Below the pieces are notes generated by a model that ran no database searches, was not told the origin of the DNA, and was given only the letters and a program-made list of their open reading frames with translations. The translations under genes were made by a program, and so were the position numbers. 64,000 bases of DNA from Streptomyces sp. NBC_00250. Lineage in GTDB: Bacteria > Actinomycetota > Actinomycetes > Streptomycetales > Streptomycetaceae. This document shows positions 58,199 through 64,000 of the stretch, piece by piece (the stretch's first letter is position 1; every line of letters begins with the position of its first letter). Location: assembly GCF_036192275.1 (NCBI RefSeq), contig NZ_CP108088.1, positions 2,356,001 to 2,420,000 of the forward strand. The letters run 5' to 3'.

Positions 58199-59446
58199 AT
58201 GCTCGTTGCGTCCGTGTCCCTGCTCGCCCTGGCCGTGGTGCTGATCTGCGCCGTCGTCCGCCCGTTCCGCCTGCCCGAGGCGGTCTTCGCCGTACCGGCC
58301 GCCGGCGCCGTCCTGGCCGTGGGTGCGATCACCCCCGCGGCCGTGCGCGAGGAGGCGGAACGACTGGGACCGGTGATCGGCTTCCTCGCGGCCGTCCTCG
58401 TCCTCGCCAAGCTCTGCGACGACGAAGGGCTCTTCCACGCCTGCGGCACCTGGATGGCCCGCTGGTCCCGCCGCCGCCCGCAGCGACTGCTCGGCGCCGT
58501 CTTCGCCCTCGCCTCGCTGATCACCGCCGCCCTGAGCCTGGACGCGACGGTCGTCCTGCTCACCCCGGTGGTCTTCGCGACCGCCACCCGGATGGGAGCC
58601 CGCCCCGGACCCCACGCCTACGCGAGCGCCCATCTCTCCAACACGGCCTCGCTGCTCCTGCCGGTCTCGAACCTGACGAACCTGCTCGCTTTCACGGCCA
58701 CCGGGCTCGGCTTCACCCGGTTCGCGCTGCTGATGCTGCTCCCCTGGCTGACCGCGATCGCCGTCGAGTACGCCGTCTTCCGCCGCTTCTTCGCACGCGA
58801 CCTCGCCGCCCCGGCGACCCCCACCGAACCGTCGGCGCCCGTCGCGCTCCCCCTCTTCGCCCTGCTCACCGTGGCCGCGACGCTCGGCGGCTTCGCCCTC
58901 GCCTCCGCGACCGGCGTGGACCCCGCATGGGCGGCCGCGGCAGGCGCCACCGTCCTCGCCGTACGGGCCCTGGCCGGCCGCCGCACCACCCCACGCGCGC
59001 TCGTGCGTTCGGCGTCGCTGCCGTTCCTCGCGTTCGTGCTGGCCCTCGGGGTCGTCGTCCGGGCCGTCGTCGACAACGGCCTCGGCGACGCCCTCGCCCT
59101 CGTCCTCCCCGACGGCACCTCTCTCCCGGCCCTGCTCGGCATCGCCGCCGTGGCGGCGGTCCTGGCCAACCTCATCAACAACCTCCCCGCGACCCTGGCC
59201 CTGGTCCCCCTCGCGGCAGCCTCGGGCCCGGGCGCGGTGCTCGCCGTACTGCTCGGGGTGAACATCGGCCCCAACCTCACGTACGCCGGGTCCCTCGCCA
59301 CCCTCCTCTGGCGCCGCATCGCCCAGGACCACGACCACCCCGTCGCCCTCGGGGAGTTCACCCGCCTCGGACTCCTGACGGTCCCGGCCACCCTCGCCGC
59401 CTCGACGGTGGCCCTGTGGGCCTCGCTCCACCTGCTCGGCATCTGA
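58199..59446 (+). CDS. SLC13/ArsB-NhaD type membrane transporter
   Basis: 415 residues with about 10-11 TM helices. ALSLDATVVLLTPVVFATAT and SHLSNTASLLLPVSNLTNLL-like segments (AHLSNTASLLLPVSNLTNLL) and LANLINNLPATLALVPLAAA with VNIGPNLTYAGSLATLLWRR are the paired signature loops of the ion-transporter superfamily that includes ArsB arsenite pumps. No arsR or arsC is adjacent, so the substrate could be arsenite, a carboxylate or another anion. The ATG at 58199 has only a weak ribosome site, and a longer N-terminus is possible. Confidence 0.87.
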   Translation: MLVASVSLLALAVVLICAVVRPFRLPEAVFAVPAAGAVLAVGAITPAAVREEAERLGPVIGFLAAVLVLAKLCDDEGLFHACGTWMARWSRRRPQRLLGAVFALASLITAALSLDATVVLLTPVVFATATRMGARPGPHAYASAHLSNTASLLLPVSNLTNLLAFTATGLGFTRFALLMLLPWLTAIAVEYAVFRRFFARDLAAPATPTEPSAPVALPLFALLTVAATLGGFALASATGVDPAWAAAAGATVLAVRALAGRRTTPRALVRSASLPFLAFVLALGVVVRAVVDNGLGDALALVLPDGTSLPALLGIAAVAAVLANLINNLPATLALVPLAAASGPGAVLAVLLGVNIGPNLTYAGSLATLLWRRIAQDHDHPVALGEFTRLGLLTVPATLAASTVALWASLHLLGI

Positions 59447-59490
59447 CGGCGCGGTCGCCTCTCACGTCCCGGGAACTCCACGCCCCACTG

Positions 59491-59513
59491 CTACGTTCTA
59501 CAAGACCGTAGAA
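59491..59513. promoter_or_regulatory. dyad upstream of terB, possible BlaI-type operator
   Basis: TTCTAC-N6-GTAGAA (59496-59513) with an overlapping CTACG/CGTAG pair (59491-59511). It is A+T-rich and ends 22 bp before the terB start. TAC/GTA half-sites resemble BlaI/MecI operators, and a BlaI-type regulator lies 1.5 kb away. Confidence 0.45.
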
Positions 59514-59535
59514 GTAATCGACGTCTGGAGAGCTC

Positions 59536-59991
59536 ATGGCCCTGTGGGACCGCTTCAAGGAATCCGCATCGACGATGCAGACCCAGCTGATGGCGAAGAA
59601 GAACGACCTGAAGAGCGGCGCGTTCCGGGACGCGAGCATGGCCATGTGCGCGCTGGTCGCCGCCGCCGACGGGACGATCGACCCCGCCGAGCGCCGCCGG
59701 GTCGCCCAGCTCATCTCGACCAACGAAGTGCTGCAGAACTTCGACGCGACCGATCTGCAGCGCCGCTTCGACGACAACCTGAACAAGCTGACCGCCGACT
59801 TCGACTTCGGCAAGGTCAGCGTGCTGCAGGAGATCGCCAAGGCGAAGAAGAAGCCGGCCGAGGCGCGCGCCGTCATCCAGATCGGCATCGTCATCGGCGG
59901 CGCCGACGGCGACTTCGACAAGACGGAGCAGGCCGTGGTCCGCGAGGCGTGCTTCACCCTCGACCTGCCGCCCCACGAGTTCGACCTCTAG
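59536..59991 (+). CDS. terB: TerB family (tellurite resistance type) protein
   Basis: 151 residues, the normal TerB length. ALVAAADGTIDPAERRRVAQ and IVIGGADGDFDKTEQAVVRE are the two acidic metal-binding segments, and the protein ends in the conserved PPHEFDL. TerB belongs to the ter stress module; in streptomycetes single terB copies are frequent. No terZACDE neighbours are in the window. GGAG lies 8 nt upstream of the start. Confidence 0.94.
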   Translation: MALWDRFKESASTMQTQLMAKKNDLKSGAFRDASMAMCALVAAADGTIDPAERRRVAQLISTNEVLQNFDATDLQRRFDDNLNKLTADFDFGKVSVLQEIAKAKKKPAEARAVIQIGIVIGGADGDFDKTEQAVVREACFTLDLPPHEFDL

Positions 59992-60095
59992 AACCCGCCC
60001 AGGACTCGTCGAGGTCTCGTCCAGGAGTCGCATAGGTAGGAGTCGCGTGGGACGCATCCAGGACTCGTCCTGGGCGAACGCCGCCTGGCTCCACC

Positions 60096-60143
60096 GGTGC
60101 GGCGACCCCGCGCACGGCTACACGGGTGCGGCGACCCCGCGCA
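60096..60143. repeat. 19-bp direct repeat at the 3' end of the M56 gene
   Basis: GGTGCGGCGACCCCGCGCA occurs at 60096-60114 and 60125-60143. The second copy encodes the last codons of the M56 peptidase gene; the first lies just beyond its stop. It looks like a short local duplication that could alter the C-terminus by recombination. Confidence 0.75.
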
Positions 60144-61074
60144 GTACCAGGAACAGCGTGACCGCCGAGTTGGCCGAGGACAGTGCCGACACCGTCGTAC
60201 CGAAGGCGGCGCCCCAGGCGGCGAGTCCGACGGCGGTGCCGACCGGCGGCCATGCGCGACCCACCGGGGCCGGGCGCATCAGGGCCGCGACCCGCCGGGG
60301 CACGGGGCCGGCGCCCGCGCCCGTCAGGGCGGGGAGCGTGGCGGCCGGGGCGCGCGGCGCGAGCAGGGCCGCCTTGCCGATCGCGCGGGCGACGGAGCGA
60401 CGGCTGCCGACCTCGGCGGCCGCCTCCTCGTCGGCCCAGCGTTCGGCGGTGTACGAGACGGCGGTACGCAGCGGGCGCAGGAACGGGTTCGCGCGCGCCG
60501 CGAGATGGACCGTCAGGAGATGGCGGTGGTGACGTCCGGCCAGGTGGGCCCGCTCGTGGGCGAAGAGGGCCCGGCGCTCGGCCGAGGTGAGGCCGGTCAG
60601 CATCCCGGTACTGACGACGACCCGCCCCGGCGCCCGCCCGCGCCCCCGCCCACCGGGCAGTGCGTACGCGTACGGGGTGCGGTCCGGCAGCACCGCGACG
60701 GACGTCGGCGGCAGCCCGCCGAGCGCGCCCGCGACCCGTCGGCGTACCCGCAGCTGACGCCAGGCCGCCGCGCCGCACGAGACGAGGACGGCGAGCAGCA
60801 CCGGGATGGCCGCACGGCCGGCGATCTCGTCGTACGGGAGGGCCGCGCGCACGTCGGGGTCCGACCAGCTGTCGGGGAGCGGGTTGCCCGGCAGTTGCGC
60901 GGTGCCCACGATCATGAGCAGGCCGAGGCACAGGGTGCTGCAGACGGCGGAGACACCGGCGACGGCGGCGAGCAGGCGCGTCGCGGTACGGGGGTGGAGC
61001 CGCTGTTCCGCGAGGCGGGCGACCGGCCAGGCGGTGAGCGGAAGGACGAGGGGAAGGAAGACGAAGACTCCCAT
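60118..61074 (-). CDS. M56 (BlaR1-type) membrane metallopeptidase
   Basis: 318 residues with about four TM segments, e.g. LLAAVAGVSAVCSTLCLGLL and IPVLLAVLVSCGAAAW. The zinc motif is LFAHERAHLAGRHHRH (HExxH) with the downstream Glu in AERWADEEAA. Such short M56 proteins pair with BlaI repressors; they are thought to cleave the repressor after a membrane signal. The gene starts 5 bp after the BlaI stop, so the two are co-transcribed. No penicillin-binding sensor domain is attached, so the signal is unknown. Confidence 0.9.
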   Translation of the reverse strand: MGVFVFLPLVLPLTAWPVARLAEQRLHPRTATRLLAAVAGVSAVCSTLCLGLLMIVGTAQLPGNPLPDSWSDPDVRAALPYDEIAGRAAIPVLLAVLVSCGAAAWRQLRVRRRVAGALGGLPPTSVAVLPDRTPYAYALPGGRGRGRAPGRVVVSTGMLTGLTSAERRALFAHERAHLAGRHHRHLLTVHLAARANPFLRPLRTAVSYTAERWADEEAAAEVGSRRSVARAIGKAALLAPRAPAATLPALTGAGAGPVPRRVAALMRPAPVGRAWPPVGTAVGLAAWGAAFGTTVSALSSANSAVTLFLVLRGVAAPV

Positions 61075-61079
61075 GGCGG

Positions 61080-61484
61080 CTAGCCTTCCTCCTCCTCGGC
61101 GGCCTTGGAGAGCAGTTCACGAAGGAGTCGCTCTTCGTTCGGCGAGAGCCCGGTGACGAAACTGGCGAGGACCGCCTGGCGGTCCGCCTCCGCGTCCAGC
61201 ACCTTCCGCATCCGCAGGGCGGCGAGCCCGGCCTCGTCGGCGACCGCCGTCCACCGGAAGGAGCGGCCGGCGCGCTCGCGCTCGACGGCGCCCTTCGCCC
61301 GGAGGCGGGTGAGGATGGTGATGACGGTGGTGTAGGCGAGGGCGCCGCCGAGGCGTTCCCGTACCCACGCCACGGGCACGGGCTCGGACGCCTCGCGCAG
61401 CACGGCGAGCACCTGGGACTCCAGTTCGCCCTGGCCACGCCTGCGCGGGGAGGGCTCCGCCCCGACCTCGCTCCGGTCCGTCAC
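61080..61484 (-). CDS. BlaI/MecI-family transcriptional repressor
   Basis: 134 residues from GTG 61484, chosen because GGAGGAGGG lies upstream; an ATG at 61517 would give an extra MGCCSYVEEGD. GELESQVLAVLREASEPVPV, then ALAYTTVITILTRLRAKGAV form the BlaI winged helix, and the C-terminal FVTGLSPNEERLLRELLSKA is the dimer region. It probably controls the M56 gene and perhaps terB or the NfeD gene. A TAC/GTA-type dyad precedes terB, and a different dyad lies in the shared upstream region. Confidence 0.9.
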   Translation of the reverse strand: MTDRSEVGAEPSPRRRGQGELESQVLAVLREASEPVPVAWVRERLGGALAYTTVITILTRLRAKGAVERERAGRSFRWTAVADEAGLAALRMRKVLDAEADRQAVLASFVTGLSPNEERLLRELLSKAAEEEEG

Positions 61485-61550
61485 GTCGCCCTCCTCCACG
61501 TAGGAACAGCAGCCCATCGTACTGAACGGCGGGAGCCCCATCGATGGCCA

Positions 61551-61568
61551 ATGGGTGCTGACACCCAT
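61551..61568. promoter_or_regulatory. ATGGGTG-N4-CACCCAT dyad between blaI-type and nfeD-type genes
   Basis: A perfect 7-bp inverted repeat with a 4-nt spacer in the 165-bp divergent promoter. It is 67 bp from the BlaI-type start and 81 bp from the NfeD-type start. It does not look like a BlaI operator, so a different regulator may act. Confidence 0.45.
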
Positions 61569-61648
61569 GTCCTACACGCTGCTTACATGGAACAATTCAG
61601 AAAAAGAGGGGGATCGAGGGGGAGCAGGCGAGCAAGGGGGATCGGCGC

Positions 61649-62167
61649 ATGGAATGGTTTTTGGGATTCGGCATCGCGGGACTTGTCGTCCTGGCGCTCT
61701 CCCTCGTCCTCGACGGCTTCTTGGACGGCGTTCTGGACGGCATCCCGGAAAGCATCGGCGGCGGCCTCGACGGATTCATCTCGCTCCCCGTGATCGCCGG
61801 ATTCGTGTCGGCGCTCGGATTCACGGGCGCGATCGCGACGGGCGCGGCAGGTGCCGGGGCGATCGTCGCGACCCTCGCGGGCATCGCCGCAGGCGTCCTG
61901 GTGGGCTGGCTGACCTGGCGGTTCAGCCGGGCGCTGCTCCGGGAGGGAAGCGCGCCCGCACCGCGGGGCGAGGACCTGACGGGCACATCGGGCGCGGTCG
62001 TCACGGCGATTCCCGCCGGGGGCTATGGCGAGGTCCTGCTGTATCTGGCCGGACAGCCGGTGAAATACGCGGCGAAGGCGGCCGCTCCGGTCGAGCGGGG
62101 TGCCGAGGTGTGGGTGGAGTCGGTGCTGTCACCGACGTCGGTCACGGTCCGCCCCGTAGAACGCTGA
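61649..62167 (+). CDS. NfeD-like membrane protein
   Basis: 172 residues with an N-terminal TM helix (FLGFGIAGLVVLALSLVL), a Gly-rich TM pair (GFVSALGFTGAIATGAAGAG, then IVATLAGIAAGVLVGWLTW) and a C-terminal OB-type domain (GTSGAVVTAIPAGGYGEVLL to EVWVESVLSPTSVTVRPVER). The conserved SALGFTG and GGYGEV segments are those of short NfeD proteins, which partner with flotillins. The flotillin gene follows on the same strand. Confidence 0.85.
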   Translation: MEWFLGFGIAGLVVLALSLVLDGFLDGVLDGIPESIGGGLDGFISLPVIAGFVSALGFTGAIATGAAGAGAIVATLAGIAAGVLVGWLTWRFSRALLREGSAPAPRGEDLTGTSGAVVTAIPAGGYGEVLLYLAGQPVKYAAKAAAPVERGAEVWVESVLSPTSVTVRPVER

Positions 62168-62176
62168 CCTTCGCAC

Positions 62177-62216
62177 CGCTCGACCGCTCGACCGCTCGAC
62201 CGCTCGACCGCTCGAC
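62177..62216. repeat. five perfect CGCTCGAC octamers between nfeD and flotillin genes
   Basis: Units begin at 62177, 62185, 62193, 62201 and 62209. They are followed by A+T-richer GTTCATTGATCC/GTTCATCGATCC near-repeats up to the flotillin start. The array lies in the untranslated spacer and may vary between strains. Confidence 0.88.
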
Positions 62217-62289
62217 CAATTCTCTTCATTCGCTGATCTGTTCATTGATCCGTTCATCGATCCGTTCACTCAATTCGAGGGATTTCTGC

Positions 62290-63708
62290 ATGAGCCCTGT
62301 CCTCACCGCTGTCGTGGGAATAGTCGTCCTCGTCGTCCTGCTCGGCCTCGTCGTCGTCACGCGCTACAAGGTGGCCGGCCCCAGCGAGGCCTTCATCATC
62401 ACCGGCCGGCGCGGCAAGAAGGCCACCGACCCGGCCACGGGGCGGGTGTTCACCGACAACAGCGGCCAGAAGGTCGTGGTCGGTGGCGGTGTGTTCGTCG
62501 TCCCGTTCGTGCAGCAGAAGTTCACGCTCGACCTGTCGAGCCGTCACATCCCGGTCGCGGTGCGCGGCGCGGTCACCCTGCGCGGTGTGAAGGCCAACCT
62601 GGAGGGCGTCGCGATCGTCAAGGTCGGCGGCACCGAGGACTCGATCCGGGCGGCCGCGCAGCGATTCCTGATGCAGCAGAACGGCATCGTCGGCTTCACC
62701 CAGGAGGTGCTGTCGGGCGCGCTGCGTTCCATCGTGGGACGGATGTCCGTCGAGGACATCATCCGGGACCGGGCGGCGTTCGCCGGGCAGGTCGCCGAGG
62801 AGGCGGAGGCCAGTCTCTCCGGCCAGGGCCTGGTCCTGGACGCCTTCCAGATCCAGGACATCACCACCGAGGGCTCGTACCTCGAAGACCTCGGCCGTCC
62901 CGAGGCCGCCCGCGCCAAGCAGGAGGCGGACATCGCCGAGGCCGTCGCACGGCGTGCCGCCGAGCAGGCGCGGCTGAAGGCGGAGGAGGAGATCGCGATC
63001 GCCCAGCGGACCCTCTACCTGAAGCAGGCCGAGATCAAGGCGCAGACGGACGAGGCCGCCGCCCAGGCGAACGCCGCAGGCCCGCTCGCCGAGGCCGCCC
63101 GCCAGCAGGACATCCTGACGGAGCAGGAGAAGGTCGCCGCGCGCCAGGCCGAGCTGACCGACCGCCAGCTCGACACCCAGGTCCGCAAGCCCGCCGACGC
63201 CGCCCGCTACCAGGCCGAGCAGGAGGCCGAGGCCCGCCGTATCGCCCTGGTCAAGGAGGCCGAGGCGGACGCGCAGCGGGCCAGGCTCACCGGTGAGGGC
63301 GAGAAGGCCCACCGCGCGGCCCTGGCCGACGCCGTACGCATCGAGGGCGAGGCCCAGGCCGCGGCGATCGCCGCGAAGGGCTCCGCCGAAGCCGAGGCCA
63401 TGCAGAAGAAGGCCGACGCCTTCGCCCAGTACGGGGACGCGGCCGTCCTCCAGATGCTCGTCGAAGTCCTGCCCCAGGTCGTGGCCAAGGCGTCCGAGCC
63501 GCTGTCGGCCGTCGAGAAGATGACGGTCATCTCGACGGACGGGGCGAGCCGGTTGACCCGTACCGTCACGGACAACGTCGCCCAGGGCATGGAACTCCTG
63601 TCGTCCACGACCGGGGTGGACCTCGCCCAGCTCCTCCAGGGCATCACGCAGAAGGGGAAGCCGCAGCAGAGGGAGCCGCAGCGGGAGTCGGTCGAGATAG
63701 CGGACTGA
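62290..63708 (+). CDS. flotillin family (SPFH) protein
   Basis: 472 residues. An N-terminal TM segment (VLTAVVGIVVLVVLLGLVVV) leads into the SPFH domain (TRYKVAGPSEAFIITGRRGK, then GGGVFVVPFVQQKFTLDLSS and VDIIRDRAAFAGQV-type ending EDIIRDRAAFAGQVAEEAEA). A long coiled coil with Ala-Glu repeats (ARRAAEQARLKAEEEIAIAQ) and a C-terminal oligomerisation region (MLVEVLPQVVAKASEPLSAV) follow. Flotillins organise membrane microdomains. The 122-bp spacer after the nfeD-type gene contains octamer repeats, so they are probably one transcript. This is the second SPFH protein in the window. Confidence 0.93.
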   Translation: MSPVLTAVVGIVVLVVLLGLVVVTRYKVAGPSEAFIITGRRGKKATDPATGRVFTDNSGQKVVVGGGVFVVPFVQQKFTLDLSSRHIPVAVRGAVTLRGVKANLEGVAIVKVGGTEDSIRAAAQRFLMQQNGIVGFTQEVLSGALRSIVGRMSVEDIIRDRAAFAGQVAEEAEASLSGQGLVLDAFQIQDITTEGSYLEDLGRPEAARAKQEADIAEAVARRAAEQARLKAEEEIAIAQRTLYLKQAEIKAQTDEAAAQANAAGPLAEAARQQDILTEQEKVAARQAELTDRQLDTQVRKPADAARYQAEQEAEARRIALVKEAEADAQRARLTGEGEKAHRAALADAVRIEGEAQAAAIAAKGSAEAEAMQKKADAFAQYGDAAVLQMLVEVLPQVVAKASEPLSAVEKMTVISTDGASRLTRTVTDNVAQGMELLSSTTGVDLAQLLQGITQKGKPQQREPQRESVEIAD

Positions 63709-63723
63709 GAAGGACCGCGTCAC

Positions 63724-64000
63724 TCACACACGGTCGGACGCCGATTCGTTTCCGGGCTCGGACACACGGGCGGACGCCGACCCGGTACCGGGCTCGGACA
63801 CACGGGCGGACGCCGACCCGGTACCGATCTCCGGCACACGTACGGGCACGGCCTCGGGCCCGGGTACGGCCTCGGGCCCGGGTACGGCGGCTCCTCCCCC
63901 ACCCGGGGGCACAGTGGCCCGCCGACGGGTGAGGTAGGTGGCGATCGGCTCGGTGTAGCGAGCCGTGAGCGGCCCGATCACCACGAGGATGAGCACATAG
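63724..64000 (-). CDS. C-terminal part of a membrane protein (runs off right edge)
   Basis: The visible 91 residues read YVLILVVIGPLTARYTEPIA, an apparent last TM helix, followed by TYLTRRR and a Pro/Gly/Ser-rich cytoplasmic tail with PGPEAV and GTGSASARVSEP repeats. The pattern (TM, then IGPLTAR) recalls the last helix of monovalent cation:proton antiporters, but this is weak. The gene is convergent with the flotillin gene, 15 bp between stops. Confidence 0.6.
   Translation of the reverse strand, partial: YVLILVVIGPLTARYTEPIATYLTRRRATVPPGGGGAAVPGPEAVPGPEAVPVRVPEIGTGSASARVSEPGTGSASARVSEPGNESASDRV

Noticed and set aside
61485..61568. N-terminal extension of the BlaI-type protein to ATG 61517 or 61568
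   Set aside because: The GTG at 61484 has the strong ribosome site GGAGGAGGG and gives a standard-length BlaI; the extension would translate the operator region.
1..64000. tRNA, rRNA, transposase or integrase genes marking island borders
   Set aside because: None recognised on either strand; the accessory nature of the central block rests on gene content only.

Overview
The window is high-GC actinobacterial DNA with gene content and gene order typical of Streptomyces. It holds aconitase next to an HTH-MurA fusion protein, paired argF/arcA, a SepF-like gene, DUF2690 and DUF6099 type proteins, many GTG starts and ATGA/GTGA overlaps. From memory, to be checked, the S. coelicolor equivalents are aconitase SCO5999, MurA-like SCO5998, argF SCO5976, arcA SCO5975 and the SepF-like protein SCO5967, in the same order.

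Left part (1-23.3 kb). Start of acnA with a dyad operator; a LacI regulator divergent from a Tat-type amidohydrolase; a VOC protein; a HTH-MurA fusion whose promoter shares an operator half-site with acnA; a small lipoprotein; and a leftward secreted-protein operon (DUF2690, a lysozyme-fold/golvesin-domain protein, a lipoprotein). Then an MFS exporter and an 8-kb aromatic acyl-CoA catabolic cluster: RidA, acyl-CoA dehydrogenase, aryl-CoA ligase, PaaX regulator, fused 2-aminobenzoyl-CoA monooxygenase/reductase and enoyl-CoA hydratase. It is most consistent with CoA-dependent anthranilate-type degradation. An anti-sigma-type ATPase, ornithine carbamoyltransferase and arginine deiminase follow.

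Centre (23.4-48.2 kb). This is the notable region: about 25 kb on the minus strand that looks like a composite biological-conflict (defence) island. In transcription order it has Hen1 and Pnkp (RNA repair), a Crp-type regulator, a class III nucleotidyl cyclase, a P-loop/HEAT protein, an SPFH protein, a Pycsar-type TM effector (PycTM), a secreted/TM-anchored vWA protein, a tubulin-like GTPase, a four-TM membrane protein, a pseudokinase-zinc ribbon-GTPase fusion, and a TM-anchored GTPase-associated protein (GAP1-like). Six of the eight junctions from the cyclase onward are 4-nt stop/start overlaps, so it is almost certainly one operon. Cyclase plus PycTM suggests cyclic-nucleotide second-messenger immunity embedded in a GTPase/tubulin/vWA membrane complex.

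Right part (48.2-64 kb). Homocysteine methyltransferase, F420-type LLM oxidoreductase, a small acidic protein, an M1-type peptidase, DUF6099, MazG-like plus AAA ATPase, SepF-like, VOC, a PLP aminotransferase, a GntR regulator divergent from an ArsB/SLC13 transporter, TerB, a BlaI/M56 pair, an NfeD-flotillin pair, and the C-terminus of a membrane protein running off the right edge.
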